27,437 bases of DNA, from assembly GCA_964495785.1 (NCBI GenBank), contig CAZBXL010000053.1, forward strand, positions 1 to 27,437. Direction: 5' to 3'. How positions within the stretch are numbered: the first letter of the stretch is position 1; every line of letters begins with the position of its first letter. A program made the position numbers and the translations under genes. Positions 16,638-25,561 of the stretch are shown in pieces. The stretch comes from RFSX01 sp964495785 (lineage in GTDB: Bacteria; Bacteroidota; Bacteroidia; Chitinophagales; Saprospiraceae). Under the pieces are notes generated by a model that saw only the letters and a list, made by a program, of their open reading frames with translations, ran no database searches and had not been told where the DNA came from.

Positions 16638-17819
16638 ATGAAGTACTTCTCAGCAGATTATATACTCCCTATAAGTTCAGGTCCTATTAAAGATGGAGTG
16701 GTCGTTTTAGATGACCAAGGCTGCATAGATGCAATAGGTCTAAGATCAGACTATAAAAGTGCAGATATAGATCATTATGAAGGCATTCTCATGCCCGGTA
16801 TGATTAACACCCATTGTCACTTGGAGCTTTCACATATGAAAGGCAAATGTCCTACGGGCACTACATTGATACCGTTCATAACCAACGTTGTCAAGATGCG
16901 GGACTTTGATCAAGATGTGATTCAAGAAAAAATAATTGAGGAAGATAAGAATATGTGGGATGCGGGCATACAAGCCGTAGGTGATATTTCTAATAAATTG
17001 GATACTGCAGAACAAAAAAAGCGAAGTCCTATTTCATATTATACTTTCGTTGAGATGTTTGACTTTATGCAATCTGCAGCGACAGAAGCGACGATAGAGC
17101 AATATAGAAATGTATATAAAGATCAAGCTCATGAGTCAGGTAACAAAAGAAGCTTTGTGCCACATGCCCCCTACAGTGTATCGGAAGGGCTATTTGATTT
17201 TATAAATAGGGCCAATCCTGACAATGCTACAATCAGTATTCATAACCAAGAGACATTAGATGAGGAATTATTATTCGCTGATGGGAGTGGTCGATTTCCT
17301 GACTTTTTTAAGGGATTTAATGTAAGCTTAGATGGTTTTACACCTTTAAAAAAGACTTCCATACATTATGCCTTACAGCATATGACGCCTAAGAAGAAAA
17401 ACATATTTGTCCATAATACACTGACAACTAAATCTGATATAGCAGCAGCTCATAATTGGTCCTCTGATGTATATTGGGCGACTTGTCCTAATGCAAATCT
17501 GTATATAGAAAATAGATTGCCCCATTATCAAAACTTTCTGGATAGCAATGCTAAGATGACCATCGGCACGGATAGTATTATGTCTAACTGGCAATTGTCT
17601 ATATGGGAAGAGATCAAAACGATAAAGAAAATGCAATCTTATGTGCCACTGACAGATCTTCTCACATGGGCGACAATTAATGGTGCTGAAGCATTGGGAT
17701 ATCAGAAGTCGATGGGCACTATTGAAGTGGGTAAAAAAGCAGGATTGGTACACGTAGATATAGAATGGAGAGGAGATGACACGGACATAAGTAGTTCTAA
17801 CGCTATGCGAGTATACTGA
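16638..17819 (+). CDS. Amidohydrolase superfamily metal-dependent deaminase (SsnA/TrzA/aminofutalosine deaminase-like)
   Basis: The 393-aa protein has the amidohydrolase signature: PGMINTHCHLELSH with the metal-binding His59 and His61, PHAPYS with His176 and HNQE with His202. HNTLT carries His259 and GTDS carries Asp312. The NTHCHLELS form and the late NPNL-like segment (CPNANLYI) place it with hydrolases that deaminate purine-like or aminofutalosine substrates. This makes a menaquinone (futalosine pathway), adenosine-type or chlorohydrolase-like role possible; the substrate cannot be chosen from sequence. It is translationally coupled to the DUF1015 gene (3-bp spacing). Its TGA stop abuts the stop of the convergent ATPase gene, together forming TGATCA. 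Confidence 0.85.
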   Translation: MKYFSADYILPISSGPIKDGVVVLDDQGCIDAIGLRSDYKSADIDHYEGILMPGMINTHCHLELSHMKGKCPTGTTLIPFITNVVKMRDFDQDVIQEKIIEEDKNMWDAGIQAVGDISNKLDTAEQKKRSPISYYTFVEMFDFMQSAATEATIEQYRNVYKDQAHESGNKRSFVPHAPYSVSEGLFDFINRANPDNATISIHNQETLDEELLFADGSGRFPDFFKGFNVSLDGFTPLKKTSIHYALQHMTPKKKNIFVHNTLTTKSDIAAAHNWSSDVYWATCPNANLYIENRLPHYQNFLDSNAKMTIGTDSIMSNWQLSIWEEIKTIKKMQSYVPLTDLLTWATINGAEALGYQKSMGTIEVGKKAGLVHVDIEWRGDDTDISSSNAMRVY

Positions 17820-19241
17820 TCATTTTATAAATAGTGATTCGATGGTTAATAGTTTGTCTATGCTATGGCTGTGTTTATTTTCTATCAGACCGTAAGTTGT
17901 AATTAATGTTGTGATGATTTGTTTTTTGGTATTGCTGATAGATTCAAAGAGACTTTTTCTTACTCTTAATTTTTTGGCTTCAGCTTCAGTTAGGAGATAC
18001 TCTTTGTTATAATATTTGGCTTCACAGAGGTTTATGGAATTATCTGCTCGATCTATGAGAAGATCGATTTGGAATCCTGGTTTCTCGTCATTGCCTTTGT
18101 GTACGAGACTATATTCATTTGTTTGTATTCCTTCTATCCCTAAAGCTACCTTAATTGATTCTATATGCTTATAGCATATTGATTCGAAGGTATAACCACT
18201 CCACGATTTAATTTTTTGACTAAGAGCTATTTTTTGCCAAGTACCTTTTTTAGCTTGTTGTTCATTTAAGAATGAGAGATAGAATAGACTGTATTCATCA
18301 GTCAATCTATAGATGGTGTCTCTTTCTTTTTTGCCGAAAGGCCTATATGAAGAAATAAAAGAGGAGCCTTCAAGTTCCTGCAATATAAGTGTAAAACTAC
18401 CTCCCGAATTTAAGTTTGTTTTCTCAAGAATCTCTGATCTTGTTAGACCTTTTCTTTTTTTAGCCAAAGTTTTTATGACATCTATATGATCTTGATAATT
18501 TGTAAACAGAGCCTTGTATAGATTATCGAATTCATTACTGAGAATAGCGTCCTTGCCAAAACAAATTTTATCTATCGATTGTATAGCGGATTCTCCTTTA
18601 CTTACACTTCTCAGATAATAAGGTATACCTCCGAGTACCATATAGATGCTTACGATTTCATAGAGCGGCAATTTTATACCATTATCAATAAAATATTCCT
18701 GAGTTTCTTTTAGTGTGAATGGTTGAAGATTTATCTTGGCAGTGACCCGATTGTGCAGGCCACCTTTATTATTAATTACTTTCTGTATCATCCACGTTGC
18801 TGCTGATCCGCATATCACAACGACTATATTATTCTGTACAGCCCATGTATTCCAAAAATGATCAAAAGCTTGGATAAATCCAGAACGCGGTGAAGCCAAC
18901 CATGGAAACTCATCAAAGAAGACTACTTTTTTATACTTGGATTTTGTGCTTGAAATGTATTCCTTAAGTATGCTGAAGGCTTCTTGCCAATCTTGAGGTG
19001 GTAGAACTTTGACTTTAAGCCCCATAGCTTCATTATAGGTCAAAGCAAAGTTCTTAAGTTGCTGAGATTTACTGGCGTCTTTTATTCCAGTAATGCTGAA
19101 TACAAGATTCTTTGCATAAGTTTCTCTTATTAAGAATGTCTTACCCACGCGTCGTCTTCCTATGACAGCAAGAAGATGTGATTCTTTTTGCTTTAATAAG
19201 TTTATCATTTGTTCTCGTTCGTAAGTCCTTCCAGAAATCAT
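17820..19241 (-). CDS. AAA ATPase fused to a PD-(D/E)XK-like domain (COG1672/DUF234 type)
   Basis: The 473-aa protein opens with a P-loop ATPase domain: Walker A GRRRVGKT (28-35) and Walker B VVFFDEFPWL (Asp110, Glu111). An arginine-rich helical region and a winged-helix-like segment (about 270-330) follow. The C-terminal domain contains QIDLLIDR with Asp393 and CEAK with Glu407 and Lys409, the D...ExK pattern of PD-(D/E)XK nucleases. Family members occur in multiple, patchily distributed copies in bacteria and archaea. Their role is unknown; DNA binding, mobile-element or defence-like functions have been suggested by architecture only. It is solitary, convergent with the amidohydrolase gene, and preceded by an array of palindromic repeats that could be its binding sites. 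Confidence 0.85.
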   Translation of the reverse strand: MISGRTYEREQMINLLKQKESHLLAVIGRRRVGKTFLIRETYAKNLVFSITGIKDASKSQQLKNFALTYNEAMGLKVKVLPPQDWQEAFSILKEYISSTKSKYKKVVFFDEFPWLASPRSGFIQAFDHFWNTWAVQNNIVVVICGSAATWMIQKVINNKGGLHNRVTAKINLQPFTLKETQEYFIDNGIKLPLYEIVSIYMVLGGIPYYLRSVSKGESAIQSIDKICFGKDAILSNEFDNLYKALFTNYQDHIDVIKTLAKKRKGLTRSEILEKTNLNSGGSFTLILQELEGSSFISSYRPFGKKERDTIYRLTDEYSLFYLSFLNEQQAKKGTWQKIALSQKIKSWSGYTFESICYKHIESIKVALGIEGIQTNEYSLVHKGNDEKPGFQIDLLIDRADNSINLCEAKYYNKEYLLTEAEAKKLRVRKSLFESISNTKKQIITTLITTYGLIENKHSHSIDKLLTIESLFIK

Positions 19242-19293
19242 AGTTATCAGTTAAATGTTTGAAAATCAGCACATTAAGATTTTTATAAAACCT

Positions 19294-19421
19294 TTATTTC
19301 GCCATAAGTATACTAAAAACACCACTTATGGCGAAGTTGACTACTTGTTTATTTCGCCATAACTATACCAAAAGTACTACTTATGGCGGATTTGATAACA
19401 GTATATTTCGCCATAACTATG
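19294..19421. repeat. 55-bp tandem palindromic repeats upstream of the ATPase gene (2.3 units)
   Basis: TATTTCGCCATAA occurs three times (CGCCAT starts at 19300, 19355 and 19409; periods 55 and 54). The first two are followed by an inverted partner. TTCGCCATAAGT (19298-19309) pairs perfectly with ACTTATGGCGAA (19324-19335) over 12 bp. CGCCATAA (19355-19362) pairs with TTATGGCG (19381-19388). The third unit lacks its partner. They lie 50-180 bp upstream of the ATPase start, a good position for operators. Confidence 0.9.
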
Positions 19422-19560
19422 TGAAATGACCAACTTGTAGATATGTTGTGATGATATCAGTCTTTAGAAATAATGGAGTTTTGTATCTAAAACAAAGTAT
19501 ATATAATGAATCCAATTAATAAAGAGGACTTATATTGCAACTACAATTAAGAAGTATATC

Positions 19561-20786
19561 ATGGTAGAATTAACAGAGCGAGTCAATCAATTTTTATCTA
19601 CGGAAACCCATCAATTATATATCGATGGAGACTATAATGCTTCAGAACTGGGCAACACGATGTCAGTCGTTAATCCCGCAGATGAGACTATCATCGCTAA
19701 TGTAACCATCGCTCAAAAAAGAGATGTGGACAAAGCTGTACAATCTGCTAAGAAAGCCTTCCATCCAGATGCAGATTGGAGAAAAATGCTTCCCAATGAA
19801 AGGGCTAAGATCATGCTCAAATTAGCTGATCTGATAGAGGCTCATAAAGAGTCACTGGCTCAGCTTGTCACTTTAGAAAATGGGAAATTAATAAAAGAGG
19901 CTCGTTCTTCAGATGCAGGTGGGGCAGCACATACATTCAGATATTATGCAGGATGGGCGACTAAGATAGAAGGCGAGACCTTAGATATATCACAACAGCA
20001 GCGAGGCGGACAGCAAAATTTTGCTTTTACAAGAAGAGAACCTGTAGGAGTAGTAGCTGCTATTATTCCATGGAATTTTCCTTTGTCAATAGCTGCATGG
20101 AAAGTAGCTCCGGCATTGGCTGCTGGATGTACAGTGGTGTTGAAGCCATCGGAAGAGACACCGTTGTCAGTACTGATGTTGGCAGAGTTAGCTACAGAGG
20201 CTGGGCTCCCTCCTGGCGTTCTAAACATTGTCACAGGTGACGGTATAACTACAGGTGCAGCATTGTCTTCGCATCCAGATGTGAGCAAGGTGACATTTAC
20301 TGGTTCTATCCAGACGGGCAAGATTATAGGTAAGGCCGCGATGGAAAATGTCAATGGTGTATCGCTGGAGTTAGGTGGGAAATCACCTGCTGTTGTATTT
20401 GATGATGCTATAGATTTTAATGCTGTAGCTAAAGGGGTGGCTGCGGGCATATTCAGAAATCAAGGTCAGGTATGCGTAGCCGGATCTCGTGTATATATAC
20501 ACAAGAAAGTCTTTGATAAAGTCTTAACCGATATAAGTCACGTGGCAGAGGCTATGACTATATCACATGGCTTCGATGAGACGGCGGACATGGGGCCGTT
20601 AGTATCTAAATTACAATGGAATAAAGTCAAAAGCTATATCGATATAGGAACCCAAGAATCAAAGTTAATCACAGGAGGTAAGAACCCTATGGACAAAGGC
20701 TACTACTTACAGCCGACGATATTTAGTTCTGAGGATAATAAGATAAGTGTTATACAAGAGGAGATTTTTGGTCCAGTATTAGTGGC
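19561..20786 (+). CDS. NAD(P)-dependent aldehyde dehydrogenase, 3' end lost in an assembly gap
   Basis: The 408 visible codons cover the cofactor-binding and most of the catalytic domain of an aldehyde dehydrogenase, which oxidises aldehydes to carboxylates. Key residues are present: Asn172 in PWNFP, Glu270 in LELGGKSP and the nucleophile Cys305 in GQVCVAGSR. FTGS and EEIFGPVLV also match. Similarity is to the broad betaine/phenylacetaldehyde/indole-acetaldehyde dehydrogenase group; the substrate cannot be told. Members are about 480-500 aa, so some 75-90 residues are missing. They must lie in the N-run starting at 20787. The bases after the gap do not encode the expected end (no KxSGxGR-like motif), so the real gap is likely longer than 100 bp. 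Confidence 0.93.
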
Positions 20787-20886
20787 NNNNNNNNNNNNNN
20801 NNNNNNNNNNNNNNNNNNNNNNNNNNNNNNNNNNNNNNNNNNNNNNNNNNNNNNNNNNNNNNNNNNNNNNNNNNNNNNNNNNNNNN
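20787..20886. other. Assembly gap (100 N)
   Basis: Exactly 100 N, a conventional placeholder for unknown length. It truncates the aldehyde dehydrogenase gene and may hide a further gene. The 198 bp after it (20887-21084) hold no recognisable coding sequence. Confidence 0.95.
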
Positions 20887-21050
20887 ACACCATTTGCAGA
20901 ACGTACTTTACCTATTTCATAATTATTGTAAACTGTATTGCAATTATGAAAGTAACTGTGAAATATGGTAGTTATCAAATATTACTTTTTTAATATTTGC
21001 CGTTTAGATATAAATTCGAATAATGAAGAATTCTCAATATTAAGGGTGTT

Positions 21051-21094
21051 AATGATCGTGCTTTCGGAAAAGTTCGAAAGCAGGTCATTTTTTA
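21051..21094 (+). terminator. Rho-independent terminator, plus strand
   Basis: AATGATCGTGCTTTCG (from 21051) pairs with CGAAAGCAGGTCATT (to 21089) with one bulge and one mismatch, followed by TTTTTT. The perfect core is GCTTTCG/CGAAAGC. It would end transcription coming from the aldehyde dehydrogenase side. Its right arm overlaps the stop codon of the convergent TPR gene. Confidence 0.75.
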
Positions 21095-22596
21095 GAATTC
21101 TCCTTTTTGTTTATTCTATTTAACCCAGTCTTGGCTTTCTGATGCAAGCTATTTTTATATTCTGAGGGTTTTATCTTCAGACATATTTTGTAGTAATTGA
21201 CAGCTTCATCGTACATAAGTTGATCTTCATATATTATAGCCAATTGCAGTGCTGCATTACAAGCAAAATAACTTCTTTTGTCTGCCCCATTATTAACTGT
21301 ATTGCTAAAGTACTTAATGGCATCAGGATAATTCTTAAGCGCCTGACTTACTCTGGCTAATCTATAATTAAATTCTAAAGACAGCTTTTCATTATCAATA
21401 TACTTAAAGGCATTTTTAGTCAATAAGGTGTGAGCTTTCTCATAGTAGCCACCATCATAAAGAAGTCTTGCCTTAAGTAGGGTAGGTTCAGGAATGTTGT
21501 TTTTTTCACTTTCTTTTAAAGCCTGCTTATCATCATCTAGTAGAGCATATCCTTGTTCTTTGACCTGGGACATATAGAACTTATACTGTGGGATATCCTC
21601 TTCAAAAACCAATGAGGCCCAAGCCAGCTTTTGGTATGCCTCTTTGATGTAATGCCTTCCTTCAAACTGTTCTATATAATCTTTAATTTTTATAACAGAA
21701 TTTGTATCAATTTTATATAGTAATGACAAACCTTCCATATAATCTAAATAATAAAAATCCGAATAGTCTGAACCTGTGGGTCTCTGTAGTAGGGTATTCA
21801 ATGCTAATTCATTATCGCCAGCCCTCCGAGATATTTTTGCAATTAGAAAATTAGAGAGTAAACTTTGTGTTGGATCTAATCTGGAATTTAAGAGATAGTT
21901 GAGGCCGGCCTCTCTGTCATTCATTTGATAAAATAGTATGAACGTATAGATAGCATCTGCTTCTGCTGTAAATATGAAATCGTTATCATGAGAGTAGCTA
22001 ATAACAGATTCTATTTCATTAAGTCCTTCCGCAATAGATCCTTCAATACCAAAAATTTTTTTGAATATACCTGGAAGCGTGATTGTCTCAATGAGAGAAT
22101 GTATGATACTCAGACTCTTCTTATTGTAGATAAAATCAGGATGTTCTTTTTCGTTTTCTTCTAATAAGTTGTAAGCCGTAAGGACCTCTCTGCTGGCCTT
22201 AAATAATTGATCAAACTTTGATCTTGCAAGAGCCCACTGAAGATTTATTTCAGCTTTAGCAAATTTCTTATAGGGATCAGCATCATCTAAGTAGTCATCC
22301 AATAAGTCTAATCTCTTGGATTTTTGATTTTCCAGTTTTTGAAATAGAGTATAATCTTCTGTTATGAATAATTCAAAGAAGTCTATATAATTTGCTAAGT
22401 GAAGAGTGGATAAATTATGAGGCTCAGACGTACTCATATTTTGGAGTCTATCTTTTGCGGAAGCTAATTTGAGATCTATAATGTCACCATAGATGTCATA
22501 TGCCTCTGGAGTATATTCAAAATAATACTGACTGTAGCCCACTTGAGTGAGCAAAAAGATGATGATGCTAAGAGGATATTTTATTAGAGATTTCAC
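21085..22596 (-). CDS. Secreted/periplasmic TPR-repeat protein at the end of the Bat operon
   Basis: From a GTG at 22596 the product is 503 aa and begins with a clean signal peptide (KSLIKYPLSIIIFLLTQVGYSQ). The only upstream ATG (22662) would add 22 residues before it and overlap batA by 40 bp, so GTG is preferred. The body is almost all helical with tetratricopeptide-like repeats, clearest toward the C-terminus (for example NYRLARVSQALKNYPDAIKY and LQLAIIYEDQLMYDEAVNYY). The position 26 bp after batA matches the TPR proteins (BatC/BatE-like) of Bacteroidota aerotolerance operons, which may assemble a complex with the VWA proteins. The exact BatC or BatE identity is not supported, as the protein is much longer than usual BatC. 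Confidence 0.78.
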   Translation of the reverse strand: MKSLIKYPLSIIIFLLTQVGYSQYYFEYTPEAYDIYGDIIDLKLASAKDRLQNMSTSEPHNLSTLHLANYIDFFELFITEDYTLFQKLENQKSKRLDLLDDYLDDADPYKKFAKAEINLQWALARSKFDQLFKASREVLTAYNLLEENEKEHPDFIYNKKSLSIIHSLIETITLPGIFKKIFGIEGSIAEGLNEIESVISYSHDNDFIFTAEADAIYTFILFYQMNDREAGLNYLLNSRLDPTQSLLSNFLIAKISRRAGDNELALNTLLQRPTGSDYSDFYYLDYMEGLSLLYKIDTNSVIKIKDYIEQFEGRHYIKEAYQKLAWASLVFEEDIPQYKFYMSQVKEQGYALLDDDKQALKESEKNNIPEPTLLKARLLYDGGYYEKAHTLLTKNAFKYIDNEKLSLEFNYRLARVSQALKNYPDAIKYFSNTVNNGADKRSYFACNAALQLAIIYEDQLMYDEAVNYYKICLKIKPSEYKNSLHQKAKTGLNRINKKENSKK

Positions 22597-22622
22597 AATG
22601 AGCGTGTAATATCTGAATATCT

Positions 22623-23618
22623 CTAAGGTATCGTCCTTAATATGGTATTTTTTAACAACCACTCTAAGAAAAGAAGTACAAATCCTATAGCTAAAAACAG
22701 CCTAAACTCATCAGAATATCGTTTAAATACACTGACATCAATTTCTGTTTTTTCTAATCTATCAATCTCGTCATAGATCTGCTGGAGGTTAGCTTCATTG
22801 GTAGCTCTGTAATATCTACCACCTGTAAGTTTTGATATTTCTGTAAGAAGCTCTTCGTCGATTTCTACTCGAGATGTACCGAAGACATAGGTGCCATCAT
22901 TACGTCGACTGATAGGAGAGATGGCATTACCCATTGATCCGACACCAATAGTGTAGACTTTGACATCTAATTCTTTAGCTATTTCAGCTGCAGTCATAGG
23001 TTTGATATATCCTGAGTTGTTAACCCCATCAGTAAGTAGAATAACAACTTTTGATTTTGATTCACTTTCTTTGAGTCTATTGACGGCAGAAGCGAGACCC
23101 ATACCTATAGCTGTACCATCCTCAAGCATCCCTGACTCTAAAGACCCTAAGAATTCTTTTACTATTCTATGATCTGTTGTCAGAGGACTTTGTGTAAAAC
23201 TCTCTCCAGCGAATACAGCTAAGCCGATTCTATCATAAGTTCTTTTGTCGACGAAATCTTGGGCCATCATCTTACTGACAGTAAGTCTGTCTGGCTTAAA
23301 GTCTCTTGCAAGCATACTGCTCGATAGGTCCATAACGAGAATGATGTCGATTCCTTCAGCTTTCACTTCTTCCTCTTTGAGTACAAGTCTCGGTCTTGCA
23401 ATGGCGATAATTAAAGCTATTAATCCTATGTACCTTAGAAGTGGAAGATACTTTAGTAGAACAGATTTATAATTTTTAATACCCGGTACAGATGCGGCAT
23501 GAGGAAATCTTATTTTGGATCCGAAGTCGGATACATGGCGATTTCTGTACCACCACATTAGCGGCAGCAAAAGCAAGAGTAGAAGAAACCATGGATTTTG
23601 AAGATCGTAACTACCCAT
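22623..23618 (-). CDS. batA: BatA-like VWA-domain membrane protein
   Basis: The 331-aa protein has two N-terminal membrane helices (about 9-22 and 57-75), a von Willebrand A domain (about 90-285) and a C-terminal helix (about 307-326). The metal-ion-dependent adhesion site is intact: DLSSS (D97, S99, S101), a conserved Thr in SPLTTDH and Asp in LLTDGVNN. This is the Bacteroidota BatA architecture, an inner-membrane protein of the Bat operon originally linked to aerotolerance in Bacteroides. Its start overlaps the end of the preceding BatD-like gene by 8 bp. A separate BatB gene, which usually follows, is absent here, so this single VWA protein may serve both roles. Confidence 0.88.
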   Translation of the reverse strand: MGSYDLQNPWFLLLLLLLPLMWWYRNRHVSDFGSKIRFPHAASVPGIKNYKSVLLKYLPLLRYIGLIALIIAIARPRLVLKEEEVKAEGIDIILVMDLSSSMLARDFKPDRLTVSKMMAQDFVDKRTYDRIGLAVFAGESFTQSPLTTDHRIVKEFLGSLESGMLEDGTAIGMGLASAVNRLKESESKSKVVILLTDGVNNSGYIKPMTAAEIAKELDVKVYTIGVGSMGNAISPISRRNDGTYVFGTSRVEIDEELLTEISKLTGGRYYRATNEANLQQIYDEIDRLEKTEIDVSVFKRYSDEFRLFLAIGFVLLFLEWLLKNTILRTIP

Positions 23619-24666
23619 TTGTTGCTTCTGTATTAGTCTCTATAATATTACCCTGCTCATCCATGACGATAACTTCTTCTCGACTACGAGGATCTTTTGT
23701 ATCGTTGACGAATCCTTCAGCTGTATTAAGAAAACTTTCATGTAGATCTGCTGGTGGATTCGCTTTAGCAAATTTTACAAGATCTGCCATCTGAAGTATT
23801 TCCCTTAGTGAGTTCTCATGTGACAATGAGAAGTCTTTATCCTTCAGTGATTTTACAATCTGATCTGTTGTCGATTCTAATGCCTTAATGTCAAATCTAT
23901 TCTCTAAATATTCTCTTATAATGTATGTCAGTTCTGTCTGATATTTTTTGATCTCGCCAGTTTCCCATAGCGCCTGCTGTCTTAGCGTACTGAGTTTATC
24001 TGATGCAATGATATGTGCTGGTTTCTTGATAATAGTCGTCAGCTTAGGTTGAGGCGCTTGTTTGCTTCTGATGATATACCAGACTAATAAGCCTATAATC
24101 AATAGTGGAATAAGAATATATAAAATCCATATGAAATCCTCCCAAGTCCTTGGTTCTTCTATGATGGGTGCTATAGGAAGAATTTGTTGTGTTGTATCTT
24201 GATTTACAATATTGGGGAATTCTACAAATAACGGGGACACTTCAAGCTCTTGAATATTAGCGGGTGTTCCATTTTTTAAAATGATAGAAGGATGACCTAA
24301 TACGTAAACTCCAGGGTCCCAAAATACGGCTCTTAATGTATCATTGTAACTGTAACGATTACCTTCTTTGACAATTTTACTTTGATCTATTGTCCTCTTA
24401 GAATCTAAGGGAACTTGCCAGTCTATATCTGCTTGTTGTTCTTCTGTTTCGGTAATAGAACCCATTCCTACCATGGGCTTGAGTGTGTCATACTCTGCAT
24501 AATCTATAGAGCCGATAAGATCAGGATGAGGTAATTTGAGACTATAATATATATCTACCTGCCCACCTATCTTAATGCTATCTTGTGACAAGAGTATACT
24601 GCTGACGATTTGGCCGTAGGCGACACCCTGTGACAAGAATAATATGATAAAAATTAAATATCTCAA
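23611..24666 (-). CDS. Membrane protein of the Bat operon (BatD/DUF4381-like position)
   Basis: The 351-aa protein has a signal peptide (1 to about 19), an extracytoplasmic beta-rich domain (20-170), one membrane helix (about 178-199) and a cytoplasmic helical domain rich in charged residues. The arrangement and its location between DUF58 and batA match the short BatD-like protein common in Bacteroidota moxR operons. The N-terminal domain resembles the oxygen-tolerance BatD beta-sandwich only weakly. The C-terminal helices (LTYIIREYLENRFDIKAL) resemble the DUF4381/DUF4129 type. It overlaps the DUF58 gene by 4 bp (ATGA) and batA by 8 bp, showing tight coupling. Confidence 0.75.
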   Translation of the reverse strand: MRYLIFIILFLSQGVAYGQIVSSILLSQDSIKIGGQVDIYYSLKLPHPDLIGSIDYAEYDTLKPMVGMGSITETEEQQADIDWQVPLDSKRTIDQSKIVKEGNRYSYNDTLRAVFWDPGVYVLGHPSIILKNGTPANIQELEVSPLFVEFPNIVNQDTTQQILPIAPIIEEPRTWEDFIWILYILIPLLIIGLLVWYIIRSKQAPQPKLTTIIKKPAHIIASDKLSTLRQQALWETGEIKKYQTELTYIIREYLENRFDIKALESTTDQIVKSLKDKDFSLSHENSLREILQMADLVKFAKANPPADLHESFLNTAEGFVNDTKDPRSREEVIVMDEQGNIIETNTEATNG

Positions 24667-25532
24667 GCTGATCGTTTTTTGAAAAATTGTAAAAGTAATT
24701 TCACATAATCATCTTGTGTATTGATACTTAAGTGATCAGAACGATATCTATTAAATGTTTCATTATAGTAATCGTAATTATCACTAAACCATTTCTGTAA
24801 TTTTTTTCTGATAGAAGAAGAACTTGTATCAATGATGATTTCTTCGTCCGTCTCAGCATCTATGGCTTCTATGAGTCCGATGTTAGGAATGTCTTTTTCC
24901 ATTCTATCGTAGATATGCATGCCGATGATATCATGACGTCTCGATGCCACTGATAGAGCTGGCTCATAACCTTGCGTCATAAAATCTGAAAGGACAAATA
25001 CTATCGCTTTTTTCTTCTGGATGTTATTGAGATAGATCAATGCTTGTTCAAGATCTGTACCATTAGACACAGGATCAAAGAATATAATTTCACGTATAAT
25101 TCTGAGTATGTGTTTCTTTCCTTTCTTCGGTGGAATATATTTTTCTACTTGATCAGAAAAGAGAATAGCTCCTACCTTATCATTATTAGTAATTGCTGAG
25201 AAGGCGATGACAGCACTGAGTTCAGCAATGAGTTCGCTCTTAAATTGATTAACCGATCCAAAGAAAGAAGATCGACTAATATCGATCATCAACATAACCG
25301 TCAGCTCTCTATCCTCTTCAAAGACTTTGATGTGTGTATCTCCTGTACGGGCTGTTACATTCCAATCTATATTTCTAATATCATCACCATAATGGTAGTC
25401 GCGGACCTCAGAGAATGACATACCTCGGCCCTTAAAAGCACTGTGATATTCTCCTGAGAATATGTGCTTACTGAGACCTTTGGTTTTGATCTCTATTTTA
25501 CGGACTTTTTTAAGTATCTCTGATGGATCCAT
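24663..25532 (-). CDS. DUF58 domain protein of the MoxR operon
   Basis: The 289-aa protein has the DUF58 signature VRDYHYGDDIRNIDWNVTAR (43-62) and a VWA-like domain starting at LMIDISRSS with a degenerate MIDAS. DUF58 proteins accompany MoxR ATPases and are thought to act with them in maturing or assembling partner complexes. This one lacks membrane helices and should be cytoplasmic. It is separated from moxR by about 255 bp of 9-bp tandem repeats and a gap, yet overlaps the next gene by 4 bp. The leader just before its ATG (25533-25561) has no strong ribosome-binding site, but the repeats upstream contain many AAAGGTG units. Confidence 0.92.
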   Translation of the reverse strand: MDPSEILKKVRKIEIKTKGLSKHIFSGEYHSAFKGRGMSFSEVRDYHYGDDIRNIDWNVTARTGDTHIKVFEEDRELTVMLMIDISRSSFFGSVNQFKSELIAELSAVIAFSAITNNDKVGAILFSDQVEKYIPPKKGKKHILRIIREIIFFDPVSNGTDLEQALIYLNNIQKKKAIVFVLSDFMTQGYEPALSVASRRHDIIGMHIYDRMEKDIPNIGLIEAIDAETDEEIIIDTSSSSIRKKLQKWFSDNYDYYNETFNRYRSDHLSINTQDDYVKLLLQFFKKRSA

Positions 25533-25561
25533 TAATATGTTATAAATCTATTTTTTATTTT

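Noticed and set aside
19294..19421. CRISPR array
   Set aside because: Only 2.3 units, the unit itself is palindromic across its length, there are no unique spacers and no cas genes.
20887..20922. C-terminal end of the aldehyde dehydrogenase (TPFAERTLPIS)
   Set aside because: In frame only because the gap is set to 100 N; it does not resemble the end of the family and leaves the protein too short.
20703..20978. Minus-strand 91-aa ORF across the first gap
   Set aside because: Its frame depends on 100 placeholder N and half of it is antisense to the aldehyde dehydrogenase.
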